A stretch of DNA of 64,000 nucleotides from Blasia pusilla (GCA_050084515.1 CM114272.1:44020001-44084000), one strand, 5' to 3'; positions 46,013 through 59,790 are shown, counted from the first letter of the stretch. Numbers and translations are program-made. The notes: generated by a model from the sequence alone, not told the origin.

Positions 46013-46300
46013 AAAGTGCCCTTTCATTTTGCAAACACCTATCCTCTTACACTTGACGTTTTTAGTCAATAGCATCACTTGCCTTCTAAATCAATAAGAT
46101 CACTCAAAATCAATTAAAGATGATATTTGAAAACTTTGAGAGTTAGTTACATGAAATAATTTTAGCTCCTCCATCACATGGGCTTATCTATCCTTTTGTG
46201 GGAGGATGCCCTTTCATTTTGCAAACAACTCTCATCTTGACACTCGGAATTTTTAGCCAATAAGATAGCACGCCTTCTAAGCCAATAAATTTGTGCATTG
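46013..46300 (+). repeat. Direct repeat spaced about 190 bp
   Basis: TGCCCTTTCATTTTGCAAAC, followed by CTTGAC(A)CT, TTTTTAG(T/C)CAATA and GCCTTCTAA(A/G), occurs at about 46017 and 46207. Confidence 0.8.
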
Positions 46301-49300
46301 CACGGGCTTACACTAGTCTATATCATTAACAAAACACGTGGGGATTACTATAAGTAGGAGAGTAAGAAGAAAAAAATCTATAAGAAATGAAAAACCAAAA
46401 TTCACACCTTAACTTACCTACATGTGAGCTTCTTTTCATCCACACAAGTATTCAAAGAATTTTGTCAGGTGGCTCAAGAGTAGTTGGGCAAATGATAGAA
46501 ATTATTTAGGTTAAGATCACAATCATTCTACACATGTGCATAACACGAGGTGCTCTTACTAGTTTAAATAATATTCCACTCCCTAAATACCTCCATAAAA
46601 TTTTAAGTAATACCTATTTTTCCCCTTCCACTCCTCCCAGTGATTAAATCACTAGTTAATTATAAGTAATGAAATCATTTCCCTCTTCCATTCCATTCTA
46701 TTTTTCCTTCCTAAAATATCAAATGTGAATCTAAGAGAAAAAATTAAAGGCTTCTTGTTATTTTGTCTTATTATCTCATTATTGTGTCGTATTATGCATA
46801 TAGGGTTTTCAATAATAATATAGATATCTAGCAATGTGCAACTCTTTGAGAAAGGGGGTGGAGGGATTAATTCTCAAAAATAGGGTACGTAGATAAGTTA
46901 GATGGAAAAAAAAGTTAATGCTAGTAGGGGTTGCGATAAGAAAAAATATGTTGTTATGAAGTACTATAGTTTGAGTAAAAAATAACTAGATTAAAATACT
47001 TAAAATATGAATTTTAAATAAGAGAATGGTAAAACAAATGGTGAACAAAAGAAGGAAGGTGAAATGATGTTATTTACCTAATGAGGAGGTGGGGAGTAAG
47101 GATACTATATTTTCCCAAATAAGTAGAAGAGGAAGCGTTTATTTCTCAAAAAAAGGTAGGGGCATTGGATTCTATTTTATTTTGCCACGTAACTCAGAAG
47201 GTGGGAATTGTGGGATCACTTGGATGGAATTTTTTTCCAAATTAAAGATAGGAGCCTCATACTAAATTTCAAAGAAAGAGCAGATTTGGAAAAAGAGAAC
47301 TATAGGAACTCCATAAAAATTACATGAGAAAAAACTTTATGCATTTCACTAGGTTGGCAACCGGCAGTAAGAGAGACTACGGGACGAAAGAAGAGAGGAA
47401 AAAAGAAGGATTCTCTTAAGAGATGTTTACGAAAGAAACAAGGGCATAATTTCTTTATCTGTGAGGGATAAGTAAGGGGATTGAACAAACTTTTTTCAAA
47501 ATGAGGGGAAAGGTAGATGGAGATTTTTAGCTTTAAAATATATTAGTCAACAAACTATTTCTCCAAATTACTCATATGGAATTAAGGGTTTTCTACATCT
47601 AGAGGGGGCCATGAAGTGGTATGAGATTTCAAGTGAATAGGGGCTCAAGTAAAAATAAAATGTGTGGATCGCTTTCTCTAAAAATCATTCCACTTGTATT
47701 TATTTTAAAGTTTAATGCATGAGCATGCATACTAGTATGAAAGCCAATAGCATCTCTCCTTGTTGAATTTTGATTTTAAATCCTTGTATATAATTTTTTA
47801 TTTCATTTTTTATGATGGAAGGTGTGATGTGTTTTCATAGATGATGGCATTTCAAAAACTATGTTAACATATCTCTTATCCACTTTCCTTGTTATATTTA
47901 ATTTTGATCTCATATGTCTTAGGACTTCACATCTACTTATTGGATTTTGGCTTTAACATGAAGGTTTTGGAAATACTTTTCTTCAATTTCCAATCATGTT
48001 TCTTATGTCAAATATATTGACGATTTTTTAGAAAAAAATTCTCCATGGATTTTAAAAAAAGATTTTTTCTATTGCCAAACATTCCTTAATACTATTCTAT
48101 GCATTTGAAGTAATGATATGCATCTTTTTTTGCAATCAATTTGTTTTAGGTCATAGTGTATCTTGAGTTATCTTATAATGAGTACTTGGTCTTGTTAATT
48201 TAAAACTATAGGATTTTATGATCATTTAACCCAATAGAACTTATATTTAGTGGTTGATGGTCAAATTATTTCCTTTACTATAAAATTTTATTCAAGATTA
48301 ATATGAGAAGAATTTCCCAAGGTTGTATGTGGAAATAGTCCATATCCATGAACTTACATCCATCCGTCTTATGGAAGGACTTGTCCATGTGGGCCCCATC
48401 TCCCGAATCCCACTCTTTCCCCCTTGCTACCCCCTTCCCGCATCCCACCATGAGCAATAAGTGCAAGCCTCACCTATTACAAATCATATCTTCAAACTTG
48501 TCCATTTTTTTAGACTTGTGGAATTTCCTTATGTTAATATCCATCAAGTTTTTCTCACTAGCAATAGTCACTATAATTGAGCTACATTATCTTTTCATGA
48601 GAGATTGATTAGATTACGAGCATACGTGTGATGAATTCAACATAATTTTTTTTAAAGAATTTGAAAATACTATGAGTTTCTTATCCCCAACTAGGAGCCC
48701 AAAGTAGATTTGGAGCTCCCTTCTTGTTTTATCTATAACAACAAATCTAAAATTCTGCAATGTGTTATGTTGGATCCCTTATACCATAGATCTTTTTATT
48801 AAGCTATTCCACTCTCCCTCTACCTCACTTTCATCTTACATTAGTTGGCATACCTATGCTACACACTTTCCAAAAAAATAGATATTCAAAAAGGCACATT
48901 TTATGAGAGAGTGGAATCAATATTTGAACCCCTTCTCAAAACCGGACTAAAAACCTAACTCCAATTTTTTTAAACTTACATTTATATCCACTTCCTTGCT
49001 TACTGGGGAATGGAGAAGTTCTTTTGAGTTTCTTTTTTCATCCATGTTGACTTTTTGTCTTCTAGTGCCATATGTGCTTGGTGTTAATAATATAGAATAG
49101 GAAGGGATCACACAAAATTTAAATTTTTAATATTTAACAAGGTCTATTCACCCCATTGGTCTTTCAACTTAAATTACTTAATACTAAGAAATTACTCCTC
49201 CACTAGGACTTCAAATTTGGTTGGGAGTGTTAGAATGATGTAGTAAATGATGCCCAATGTATTAAATCAATACTAGCAAATCAAGTGCATCCAATCACCA

Positions 49301-49557
49301 TTTCACTTGTCAATCCTCACTTATTTTATTTTTCCTGTCAATATTGCACACAAATGAAGATTGTGTGCAATATTAACTAAAAGTAGGAAGTTTGTTGTTA
49401 AACTTAACATTAAGACAATCATTGGACAACTTTTGGATCTTTGCAAATCTATAAAAAAATCTTCACGTGTGAGGTCATATGCATTATTTAGTTTTTTTAG
49501 ATATATATGGAGACTAACTCGGATGTGATGAGAAAGAGTCATATTCATAGGAGGTCG

Positions 49558-49740
49558 TTTTTTTCCACGTAAGCAACGGAGATAATGGAGAAGTATTTCC
49601 ATGTCATCTACACTTCGAGATAAGCATGTGACAAACCCATGATCACCTTTCGAATGGAAAAAGAGATAATGATTTTTTTCCCACATAGGCAATGAGATAA
49701 TTCAAAGGTATTTCCACGTCATCTACACTTCTAGTTACGG
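49558..49740 (+). repeat. Direct repeat spaced about 118 bp
   Basis: TTTTTCC(C)AC, GCAA, GAGATAAT, GTATTTCCA(T/C)GTCATC and TACACTTC occur in the same order at about 49558-49620 and 49676-49735. Confidence 0.75.
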
Positions 49741-50435
49741 CAGCGTAGCTTACCATTACCATTTGTGAGTGTATTTTTATTGTCAGGGACTTGGAAATTC
49801 CGTCCGTTAAACTTTATTTCTTTCCGTGGAACACAATCCATGACTAACTTCTTCATGTAGTGAGCCACTCCTATTATGACACGTGTCGAAGTCTTAGTTT
49901 TCTCACCATGCAATAGCTATACTATACAGAGTTAGCATTTGCAGAAGATACGCTACCCACAACACTATTCGATCAACTGGTGCAACGAATCCACTTTCTT
50001 TTTTCTTTTTCTTTTGTCTTCTATTAAGCTCTTTCTCAAGGGCGTGATTCAACGTTTGGACGGCTATGAAAGTAAATGAAGTTATGATTCAAAATTGGTA
50101 TACATATTTTCTAGTTGGAATAATGCGTGACCTGATACTACTTTCTTGATTTTTTTTCAAAGTTTACTACTTTTATTATTTTAAATCAGAATAAACATTT
50201 TCATGGACAAGGAAAAAGATTTATTTGTATGTGCACAACATTGGAATGGGTTCACTCTAGCGTTTTTGCATTATTTAGACCTAGCTAGACATTCCAATGC
50301 AATTAACTAGTTTGGCCTCATGTAATGGAGGATGAATGTGCTTTACAAATATTTAAATTGACTACATAAATCTCTTTGAATTTTGTACTCTTGTTTTATT
50401 TAGTACGTTGTTGCAGGAGGTTGCCCTCTAATTTT

Positions 50436-50863
50436 TGTTATTGTATGGACAAATTTATTTCATCCTAATTCAAGAGTTGTCATACATGCCTCAACCCCTC
50501 CTTGCCCCACCACGAAGCACTCCCAACCTTGATATTTGCAAGCACAAGTCTTGGATTGAGTCTCAAAGACCCAATTGGTTAAGCGTTTCGTTGGTAGGCA
50601 AGAAGCTGCCAAGCACTAGTCGATTATGAGTCTCCAAAGAGGTATATCGTGTCGTCTCCCCAGGGCGCCTCTTCTCCAAGCCACAACCAATATTCCTTAG
50701 TTGTTGACCTAAATCCGAGCTCGTCGGTTATTTCCTCAAGGTACGTCTTGAATGGTTCCTTAATTCAAACTTGAAACATGACCAAACATGCATCACTGTT
50801 AGTCCATTATTCATGGACTTGAGTAGGTAGGGAGGGACAAGTTACCCCCCATCCACCACCACC

Positions 50864-50895
<32 letters not shown>

Positions 50896-52440
50896 AAAAG
50901 TATATACTTTTGGGATTCTCCAAGGGAACCCTACCTTTTCCATCGTCCATCTTGGCCTCTTTATTTTGGCCCGCAACTTAAATGTGGTTAAGGATTGCAA
51001 ACCCACATATGATTCCCAAAATAGCTTAGCAAAGTCTTTTTTTCTAGATTTCATATGCCCCAAACTTATCTTGAAGCTTGGATATATGTTTCATGTGTCT
51101 CATGGCTAGGTCCCATCTCGACTCCTACCACGTATCATGCATATGGTTATCTTGTTGCCCTTTGTGTTTCAAGACTAGTCAATTATTCTCGTATTTCTTT
51201 CTTTTTGCCCTTAACTTGGATATTGGCTTAAGGATCTCACGTCTTGGTTCCCTTGCCCTTATCCCCGCAAGTGGCTCCATCCTTTCTCATCTAACTCTAG
51301 TCTCAAGGTGCGACGTACGTGTATGCCTTGACTAGCATTAGTTAAGTGATCAGTCACGCCGCCCTTTCTAGTGTAGATTCTAACTTTGATGAGTCACACT
51401 AAGTTCTCTCCTTCTTGGATCCGCATTCATGACTTACTTCCCAAGTTGGCGAATTCATACTAGCATGAGCACCAAAGACTTAGCTATTCACAATGGCTAC
51501 TCAGTTCTATTGTTGTTATGAGGAATGAGATTGCGTCCCATAAACCACGGGACGGGGAGCATGCATGGAAAAAAGGCCTTAGCTTTAAGAGAGCCCATTC
51601 TACCAAATTATGGGCATAGATTATTTTTGCTTGATCTCTCGAACAAGAGTACCGTTTCTCCTCTCACAATCCATCACCATAACTCTTGTGAAGGAAAATT
51701 TGAGATGCTTGAGTGTGCGCATGAGTGAGTGTCCAAGAGAATGCCATATCTCATTGGTGAGGATCATGGACACAAATTTAGAGATTTGAGAGTAATTTCT
51801 TACCATAGTAAATTTCAAAATGTTCAATTATTGAATTCAACCTCTAGGTTGCTTCTCTACATAGGCACATGTGGTTATTTAAGCTCTAGTCACCAATTAA
51901 TCATTATAATATTTGAGATGAAAGAGAAATTTTATTTTATTTTGAGAAAATTAAATTAAAAAAATCAAAATTAAATGGTTCAGTGCTCATTTCTCTCTTG
52001 CCTCCTACATTCAATTTCATTAAATAGAGGGAAATTTTCAAATTTAAGACTCTAGGAAAAAAATTCTTTTAAAGACTCTTATCAAGGACAAATCTCTTAG
52101 AGAGAAAGATTAATACTTTACCACTCTTAGTTAACAAAGAGGAAAAGTGGGAGTCACTAATGTCACTTCAGAGTGCGAGTTGAGGTAGTTCAAATGTGGA
52201 AATTCAAGCCGAGAGTAAGGGCATCATAGGTGGGTATGGAGCTCTAAAGAATTATGCTTTTTTGCAAGCAAGCAACACAGATGAGGTTGTCGTTGGTTAT
52301 TATGAATGGATTATGGAGTACTTGGAAGAGCCTGATAATTTTGTTGCCTTGCAAGAAAATGGGAAGAGGACTAACAAAGAACTAAACTAAGGAAATGGCC
52401 TTTGGGATCATGGTAGTCTATTTGAAAAATATGGGATTCT
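50436..52440. other. Intergenic, no gene seen
   Basis: This is mixed sequence with short frames only. A (CCA)n(CAT)n microsatellite sits at 50854-50896. The frame 52196-52390 (YYEWIMEYLEEPDNFVALQ) is compositionally protein-like but unrecognised. Confidence 0.45.
50854..50896. repeat. (CCA)n(CAT)n microsatellite
   Basis: About eight CCA/CAC triplets pass into six CAT triplets. Confidence 0.95.
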
Positions 52441-52444
52441 CCAC

Positions 52445-52830
52445 CAAGGTTGCACACGAACAAAGTCCTTGTCCACGGAATGTCTGTCGACGTCCCTAGA
52501 ACAGACATGTCATGCCCATGTGCGGGGGTGGGTACTCGCAGCGTGTACCTGAGCCCACCCTGCCTGCAAAGTACTCCCGAGCTTGGCCTACCTGCACCCA
52601 GTCTAAGAATTGGTCGCCCAATTTGTAGCTCGTACAGGCCCGCCCTAAGGCCATAATGGCATGCGGTCCACGGAGGGCAAGCTGGTGCACGCTATCTGCA
52701 GGATGATTCCTGCCCGCCTCCCTTAATCTAAGCCCGCACCTGTTCCTGTAGCCTAAGCTTGCGCGAGCCATTGAGGTACCGAAAGAATCTGGGCGGGGGA
52801 CCCGTTGGGCATGTTCATTTCTATGCAACC
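52445..52830. other. GC-rich island in AT-rich DNA
   Basis: About 385 bp are markedly richer in G and C than either side. They hold an open minus-strand frame (52828-52496: RPDSFGTSMARASLGYRNRC; ALGRACTSYKLGDQFLDWV) not assigned to any family. It could be an inserted fragment of other origin. Confidence 0.35.
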
Positions 52831-53540
52831 ATGTTCTCCACTCTCCCCAATGCTTCTGTACTTGAATAGAAATATGATATATATGTGGATAGCTACAAGA
52901 AAGCTAGATTATAAGTTTGGATGGCCACAAGAGGGCGTCTTACTAACTTAGACATTGCAACAAGTCTTACCTTGGAGCAAAAGCAGCATGGGAAGTGTTC
53001 CTTATTCTACAAGATGCATGCCCACTTTGGAGAGAGACACAATATTACATCTCCAATAATCATGGAGCTTGGGCTTTATAGCCCAACATTGTCTTGTCTA
53101 CTTATGAGTAAACCTACAAATTAACCTTACATTTGTTATTCTATTGACAAAACAACTAGATGAGCTACACCAAGAATTTGAATCACGAACTCAACTGATA
53201 GAGTTTCTTAAGGTGGGACGATCCACTGAAGGAAATGCAGAGATTGCTCCACATGTTTTCAATAGCCGAGGATAATAACAACAAATTAAATGTTCTATCT
53301 ACTTGTAATAAAGATTTTGTTTGGTCAAAATCGGTGCAAGTTTCTAATTGATGCTTGCATGATGATATGTCTCTTTTTTTCTCCGGCTAGGTTGAGGATA
53401 TGGGTCAAATAAAGTCTTGATTTTTTTTGAAAGTATTGTAACTTAAAGAAAAATAGAATGGAAACTAACTTGAGAGACGATGAAGATACCTAAAGATATC
53501 TAAATTTCATGTATGTTAAGAGTTTTGACTTAAACTCTAT
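52831..53540. other. Intergenic, no gene seen
   Basis: AT-rich spacer; no feature recognised. Confidence 0.5.
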
Positions 53541-53544
53541 CACA

Positions 53545-54340
53545 ACAACAATGATACTTTTTGTATCGTCAATGGCTTTAAACTCATACTCCAAGTATGG
53601 AGTATGAAATCTCCAATCTATTGTGAACTCGTATCTGAGTATGTATTCTAAATTCAACTCCTAGATGGCCCCAACTCAAGGTGTGAACTTCAGACTTTGT
53701 GCTTTGAGTGGGCACTCAAAGTACCTACTGAGACTTGGGACAGAAATAATTTACTTTGAGTCCAAATACAATGTTCATACTATGGGTATGAACTCATAGT
53801 ACTCATAAGAGTTTATATTGAGAGTGCTTTGAGTTTAAGATATAAAGTTAGAGTTGGTGCTTTGACATGGAATTTTATTGGGACTTTGAGTCCAAAATTC
53901 CATGTGAAAGTACCACTCTAGACTCATAGTCTTATACTCATATTAAAAATAAATGTCATAAGTTGGAGCTTTGAGTTCCTCATCTGATTATGAGTATCTA
54001 ACTCTTGGTTAAGTCTCAATTTGTACCTAGAATCTCTTGATTTTGAGTTCACACTCAAAGCCAAATTTGACTAAGTAATTGGAAACTCAAACTATGGACT
54101 ATGAATATGCAAGAATAGTTGAAATTCAACGCTTCTCAATTGTGATTAGCACTTTGATTACATGATCAGATTTATACAACTCAAAGTATGTGCTGAGAGT
54201 TCCAACTTAGAGTACAAACTCAAAATCCGTGGACTTTGAGCATGCACTCGTGGCCAACTTTGAGTACATAGTGACAATCCTTGCACTCTTAGTATGCACT
54301 TAAAGCCAACTTGAAGTAAGTACTAGGAGTTATAAGTCTA
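53545..54340. repeat. Degenerate ACTTTGAGT / ACTCAAAGT repeat block
   Basis: The motif ACTTTGAG and its complement CTCAAAGT, plus GAGTATGAA and TGAACTC variants, recur about thirty times over 800 bp without a fixed period. Confidence 0.7.
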
Positions 54341-54779
54341 AGTCAAAAGTCAAGGCAGCCATTGCCAAACAAAGGGAAGCGTATGTCGCATGTGCCAAGG
54401 CCAAGGAAGATGCATGCTTGTGGGCAGAATATGTGGCCCTGCGCAAGGAAACCCTTCTTCTTGTGTGCATGCATAAGAAGAAATTGAACCAAGCGACCTA
54501 CTCATCTATCAATGAGAACTTCACTGAGAATTAGAAAAAGTTATGGGTGGAAGTGCAGAAATTGAGCAAGGCTAGGGACAAAAAAATGTAAAGGCCTTGA
54601 AGAGAAAAGACGGTGGATTGGGACCACTGCTAAACACATCCGACATGTGTTGGAAGACCATTACAAGGAGTAAGGCAGTTAGTCCTCTCGGACATCCCTT
54701 GAAGATCAAAACTTCGAGAGGATGGTGAAGGATTTTGTTAAGATACAACGGGAGAAGGTAAATACGAGGTTGAGCTGGG

Positions 54780-55590
54780 CAACCCTTATAACGATTGATT
54801 CTCCTTGGTTGAGTTGGGAGCAACGATCAAAGAACTTGTGAACTACAAAGCAGGCGGTGGTGATGAGATTGTGAATGAGCTATTGAAATATGGCGACATT
54901 GCTAATTTGCTATGGCTCGTCCTCTAGTGAGTCTCTTCAACCTGGTTTGGCGGGAAAAAGTCATTCCATAAAGGTGGTGGGTGGGAGTTATCGTGAACCT
55001 CTTCAAGAATGATGAGTGTGAAGATCCTGGAAACTACAAGGATATTACATTGTTGAGTGTAGTTGGGAAGGTCCTTTGCCATATACTTAACAATAGGATT
55101 TGTCTATACGTGGAAGAGACTTTTGTAATCAACGAAGGCCAGGCTGGTTTTTGGCAAGCTCAAGCATGCATGGATCATATCTTCACCTTCAATGAGATTA
55201 TCCAGGGTAGGAAATAAGAGGGGAAATCCACCTATTGCTACTTGCTGGAACTCAAGAAAGCATACGACATTGTATGTCGTGACTGGCTATCTTATAGCTT
55301 GTGGAATGCGGGGCTCAAAGGGAAAATGTGGAGGGTGGTGGATAAGATGTACCACAACACAATGAGTAGAGTTCTGGTCAACGGCCAGAAGAGTGGAACA
55401 TTCGACATCAAGCAAGGAATGGCCCAAGGATGCCCGCTCTTCCCCACCCTCTTCAACAGTTTTGTGAATTCCCTATTGGAGGAAATGGAGGAAAGTAAAT
55501 TAGGTATTCGGATGGGCAACAACTCTGAAACCACAACTCCATTGATAGGAACTTTGCGAGTCCAAAGAGTTGCACCTCAATTGCACTGAA
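54780..55590 (+). pseudogene. Non-LTR (LINE) reverse transcriptase fragment
   Basis: Plus-strand frames give SLFNLVWREKVIP, GVIVNLFKNDECEDPGNYKD, ITLLSVVGKVLCHILNNRI and EGQAGFWQAQACMDHIF. After a stop at about 55217 follow LELKKAYDIVCRDWL and KQGMAQGCPLFPTLFNSF. These are RT fingers and palm motifs of LINE elements (K/R-x-x-x-D-P-x-N-Y-R, GQAGF, QG..S/F-P). The catalytic FADD block is absent because similarity ends near 55560. 54360-54780 contains poorly preserved preceding sequence. It is a 5'- and 3'-truncated dead copy. Confidence 0.85.
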
Positions 55591-56629
55591 ATTTTCGTTA
55601 AGTCAAAACTTTGTGAGTCATGCATTCCCAATTAACTCGCAAGACAGAGAAATCTGACTCATAACTTGTGACTTAGATCGGGCTCAAAATTTCCATTTTA
55701 TTACACTAATAGTTTGGCCACAATTGGCTAGCGGTTGGCCTCCAACTAAATTGCAAATTTTTATGGCGTTGCGGATAGGCTGTGAGCCGATTGTAAGTCT
55801 AACTCATAATTGAGCACAAATGCAATTACAACAAAGTTTGGGAGCTTGACTTGCAAAAAACTTGCAAATTTTTAAATAACTTCCACATTTAATTTCATGC
55901 TTTGGAAAATTTTTCCATCCAATAAATTCAACATTCTAATCACACACGTTGAATAATGTAACAACAACAAAATTTTGTATATGTATGGAAAATTTTGGTA
56001 TTTGAACTATTGTGCGGTGCAATCAACATTTGTGTCACAAATCCTACCTACATTGATGGGATGCACCTAATGTGCCATGCATGCAGGGTTGCATTGGATC
56101 TATAGAATATCCAAGTCCCAAAGACATCCCAATGGGCATCATCGTCGCCCGCTTTGGTCCACTAATAGTAGCCCTCCATTCAAGTATGATAGTATGGCGA
56201 TGGCCTACAAAGGATCGATTGGGCCCATGCGTCCATTCGGTGCACTATCTAACAAGGACCTCCTACTATGCCTTAGAGGACTATATGCTCCATAAGGTAG
56301 ATTTCCTTCTCCTCCCCCTTACCCTCACTATAGGAACCATCATCTAAATAGTTGTCTCCTCAACCAAGCCCATCTCATGGGATATTTGAATTTGGGCAAA
56401 TTGACACCAACATGCGTCCTTGTCCCCGCTCACCTCAAGTCTGGCTTCACTAAGATGTGGCATGTCACGCTGCACCATAAACATAAAGTGGAGTTAGTTT
56501 CTCTATTGAAAATAAACAAATGAAAGCCACTACATGAGAATGAAAGTTTCAAGAACTCACCATGGATGCTAAGAGATCCTAATTGGCCAAGACCTCCTCT
56601 TGAGTATTTTGGCCCTTGCCACAACTTTT
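55591..56629. other. Intergenic, no gene seen
   Basis: Repeated TTGCAA, TTGGC and ACTCATAA words occur at 55600-55830. No recognised coding sequence is present. Confidence 0.45.
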
Positions 56630-57385
56630 TAAGATAGATCGGAGAGATCTGGTAGGGCGCCTTTGCGAGTAGAGGAGAACAAGCTTAAGAGGTTGAGGAT
56701 GACCCAGCAAAATCCCGAGAAACGTGAGAGAACAGGTTTTCCCTTCGTTTTGGCTCATTTGGAGCCATAAAGAGAAACTTTCTATTTTGGATAAGTTTCC
56801 ATGTTTGGTAGAGTTTACTGTCCATCTTGGGAAGTGGCCCTTGACCCGCTATAGCATGTCAAGAGCCAAGGAGGGGACCTGCGTACATAGGTTACCGAGG
56901 AGAGAGCTTGGGAGAGGGAAGAGGATATACTTCTAAGAGAGAGAGCTTGAGAGCTCATTCTCTCTTTATTGAACCTCTTGGCATGAGGCAGCGGAGCTAT
57001 GGTCCCTTGACTTGTGAGTGTAACCCAACCTCTCATTAGGAGAGTGGGTTTGGTTTGACATTGAGAGAGTGTGCACACATTTGAGAGCTGTGGTGTTGAG
57101 AGAGATTGGATCTACTTGATTTACAAAGAGAGAATGCGTGAGTGAGAGAGCTTCATGGGGGAGCTCGCTCGTTACTCGCTGGTTTTTCAGGTTGGGGATC
57201 GTATTCTCGTAAGCTTTTTGGAGGTAGGGTGAGTAGATCACATTTTTGGGGGATGTTGACCCTCAATCTTAGGAGGGATTTGTGGTAAGGCATTCAATTT
57301 GTAGATCTGAGAGGAGGGGGGTTGTCAAGTAGGGAAAGATAGTGGAGGTCCAATTTTCCCGGGGGGTTATTCTCGTAAAAATTTG
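56630..57385 (+). repeat. LTR of element C (copy 3)
   Basis: It matches the minus-strand copies at 26.5-27.1 and 37.4-37.8 kb from AAGATAGATC to GAGAGATTGGATCT (57115). It continues to ATTCTCGTAAAAATTTGTATAT (57371). It is followed by leader and gag on the same strand, which identifies the repeat family as LTRs of a gypsy element. Confidence 0.75.
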
Positions 57386-58368
57386 TATATAAAAAAAATT
57401 TGGCGGCGAACAAATTCTGTCCTACCACATCCTAGCCGATTGTCTCGGAGATGCACAAACCGGTTGTGCACTTGCTATCATCGTTGTATGTTGTGTGGTC
57501 CGTCGACGCTTCAAGGCTGCTGCCCGGTTGTCGAACCTCGTAGTGCTGACTAAATACTAAGTTGTCGTGCAACCATGCGGTGCTTTGTCTGACCATGCGT
57601 AACTATCGCCCGTAGAGCTGGGCGTCTGAATCTCTGGCCCAGACCGCCGCGGCTGCCTGTGTTAGCGGCTAGCCGTTTGCATTTTTGGATTGATGGGGTT
57701 GTGGTGTTCCGTCCACTTTGTTATGCCGTGATTTGAAGCCGCTCAACGACCATCAAGTACCGTACCGTGACGCCCGTAGCCGTAACGCGCCGCTGATTGG
57801 TGCGCCGTGCCGCTCTTGATCCCACTGCACCCTCTTGATCGTAGAGCTGCACCATCACTAGGAGCAGATTGTGTTTTGTTGAATGAGGAGGATATACCAC
57901 CAATTTCCGCACCCCATTCTCAAGTGCCGCACCGTACTGTTGGACTCACACCGCTCATCGAGGAGATTTGAGCATTGTCAGTACCAGAGGAGTACGACTT
58001 GCTGCTTGGAGGAGTTGTCTTCACGACCAAGTTGGGGTCGAGGTTTTTGAGTTGCTGAGGCGCGACATCGACACTTGTTGTCAAGTTACCCATTCTGGTC
58101 TTTTGCCCTACATGTTTTAGGGATTTGCCATAGAGCACATATCGCAATGAGAGAGTGTATATTGAGTGTCGCATGTTGGATTGAGTGATTGAGTGAGAAC
58201 TTGCGAGATTGAGAGTGATCGTGTGAGAGGGGCACGAGGGTCATCACGGCATCCTTTCGGGACTTTGAGAGGTGAGGTGATGGACCTGAGAGTAGCTCTA
58301 GAGGGTTTACCCAGAGTGGTGCGAGGTCTGGAGAGTCTCCACGTGAGAGACCACCTTGATCTCCTTCT
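57386..58368 (+). other. Leader of element C
   Basis: No reading frame is seen. GC content is raised, with GCCG-rich words (57580-57920). It lies between the LTR and the gag start. A primer-binding site was not identified with certainty. Confidence 0.5.
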
Positions 58369-59790
58369 GTGTCGTCTTCAGATGAAGGGGAGAGTGTAGA
58401 GGAGTGTGCTAGTGATCCATCGCACACATTGAGTAGTCCTACTAGTTGGGCGTACGAGATGGACAACCAGGGTAGAGGACCGCGTAGGTTTATGGGTGCT
58501 ATAGGCACTATAGAGTTACACGAGTTCATTGCAAAGTTTAGGAGTTGGTGTGACTCACAGCGGGCTAGGAACTCCAAAGAGTTCAACCGGTTTATAGCAT
58601 GGAACAGAATATTCCAATATTTAGAGGGAGCACCCATGGACGATTACCATGAGTTCTTGCAGAGATATGCTCATGAGATTGAGGTCTGGAGACTCTACTA
58701 TGACCCACACTATGTGTCATGGAGTGAGCCGTTTCTAGATGAGGAGGAGGAATCATGAGAGGGTTCCTCCACCAGTGATGTTTTAGGAGGGGTGACTCGT
58801 ATTGGAGCAGTTGCATCGTCCAGTCGAGTTTGTCCCAGGTTCAATGTCGTGGTTGAGTTCTTCACCGAGTTAAGGGCAAGCTACTAGGGGGTACAAACAG
58901 AGAAGTCGTGGATGCTCTTCCAGAGGTGCCCAAGTGAGAGTTTGTGTGAGGCCTACATCTGCTTGCGCCGAGGGTGACGTAGGCTTAGGCTATCTAGTCA
59001 TGGTACGCAATGCTGGACCGGACCCTATAGACACATGTGCAAGAGGGGATGCTTCTTATGAACACCTCCCCTACGTTGAGAGATATTTTTAGGACCACCA
59101 AGAACATTAAGCACAACATGGCAGAGGAGACCGTAGCCACCAAAGGTTCTTGGCGAGAGCAATCACAATTGCTTGGACCACCAGTGCAGCAACGTGGATT
59201 TTGGGATAGGTCTGTGGCACCACGATCTCACTGAGGATACCGGGAGGCCGTGCCATAGAGACCTGCGTCTTCATATGCGGCTCAGTAGCAACCACCTATG
59301 ATTACTTGTTGGTCATGTGGTTGAGCCCATCATCAGCGCGATTGCACTCATAAAGGGCATGGAGGAGGAGATGGTGATGCACCAGAAGGTTACCAGTGTG
59401 ACTATTGTCAAAGGTACGGTCACACACGTGCAAGGTGTTTCAACTTGCACCCTGAGTTACATTCGGACCGAGGGGCCAGAGAGGGCACTAGAGCAAGTTA
59501 CCTATGCGGGTGGGCCTAGAGGTTGTGCACTAAGTGGTCCTGTTGGGGAACGAGGAGTTGGATTCGCCCGAGGGGGTGGTGGAGTTTCCCATGGAGGAGG
59601 TAGAGTCCCACCACCTAGACTTGTTGAGGGAGACACCGTGCGTAAGGCTGGGATTTGTTGTTGTAGCTACTCAAATACAACAGCTATAGCAACAGATTGC
59701 CACTATGGCATTGAGGTTACTCGATGCCGGATCCGTGGCATCGCCGTCTCATAGAGCCGCCAGAGATATGGAGGATCTTGGTTGGATGTG
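58369..59790 (+). pseudogene. gag of element C
   Basis: The capsid block reads GAIGTIELHEFIAKFRSWCD, AWNRIFQYLEGAPMDDYHEF and EIEVWRLYYDPHYVSWSEP (58495-58730), clearly related to A, B and D. After a stop at 58758 the frames continue with VVEFFTELRASY. Two zinc knuckles, CWSCGGSHHQRDC and CDYCQRYGHTRARC, lie at about 59310-59450. A Gly/Arg-rich tail follows. Similarity ends near 59790, so protease, methyltransferase and pol parts are not present in this copy. Confidence 0.85.

Larger units (their letters stand above)
45724..50435. other. AT-rich intergenic, no gene seen
   Basis: Sequence is strongly AT-rich. Frames here are short and without domain features. Two diverged direct repeats are listed separately. 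Confidence 0.6.
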
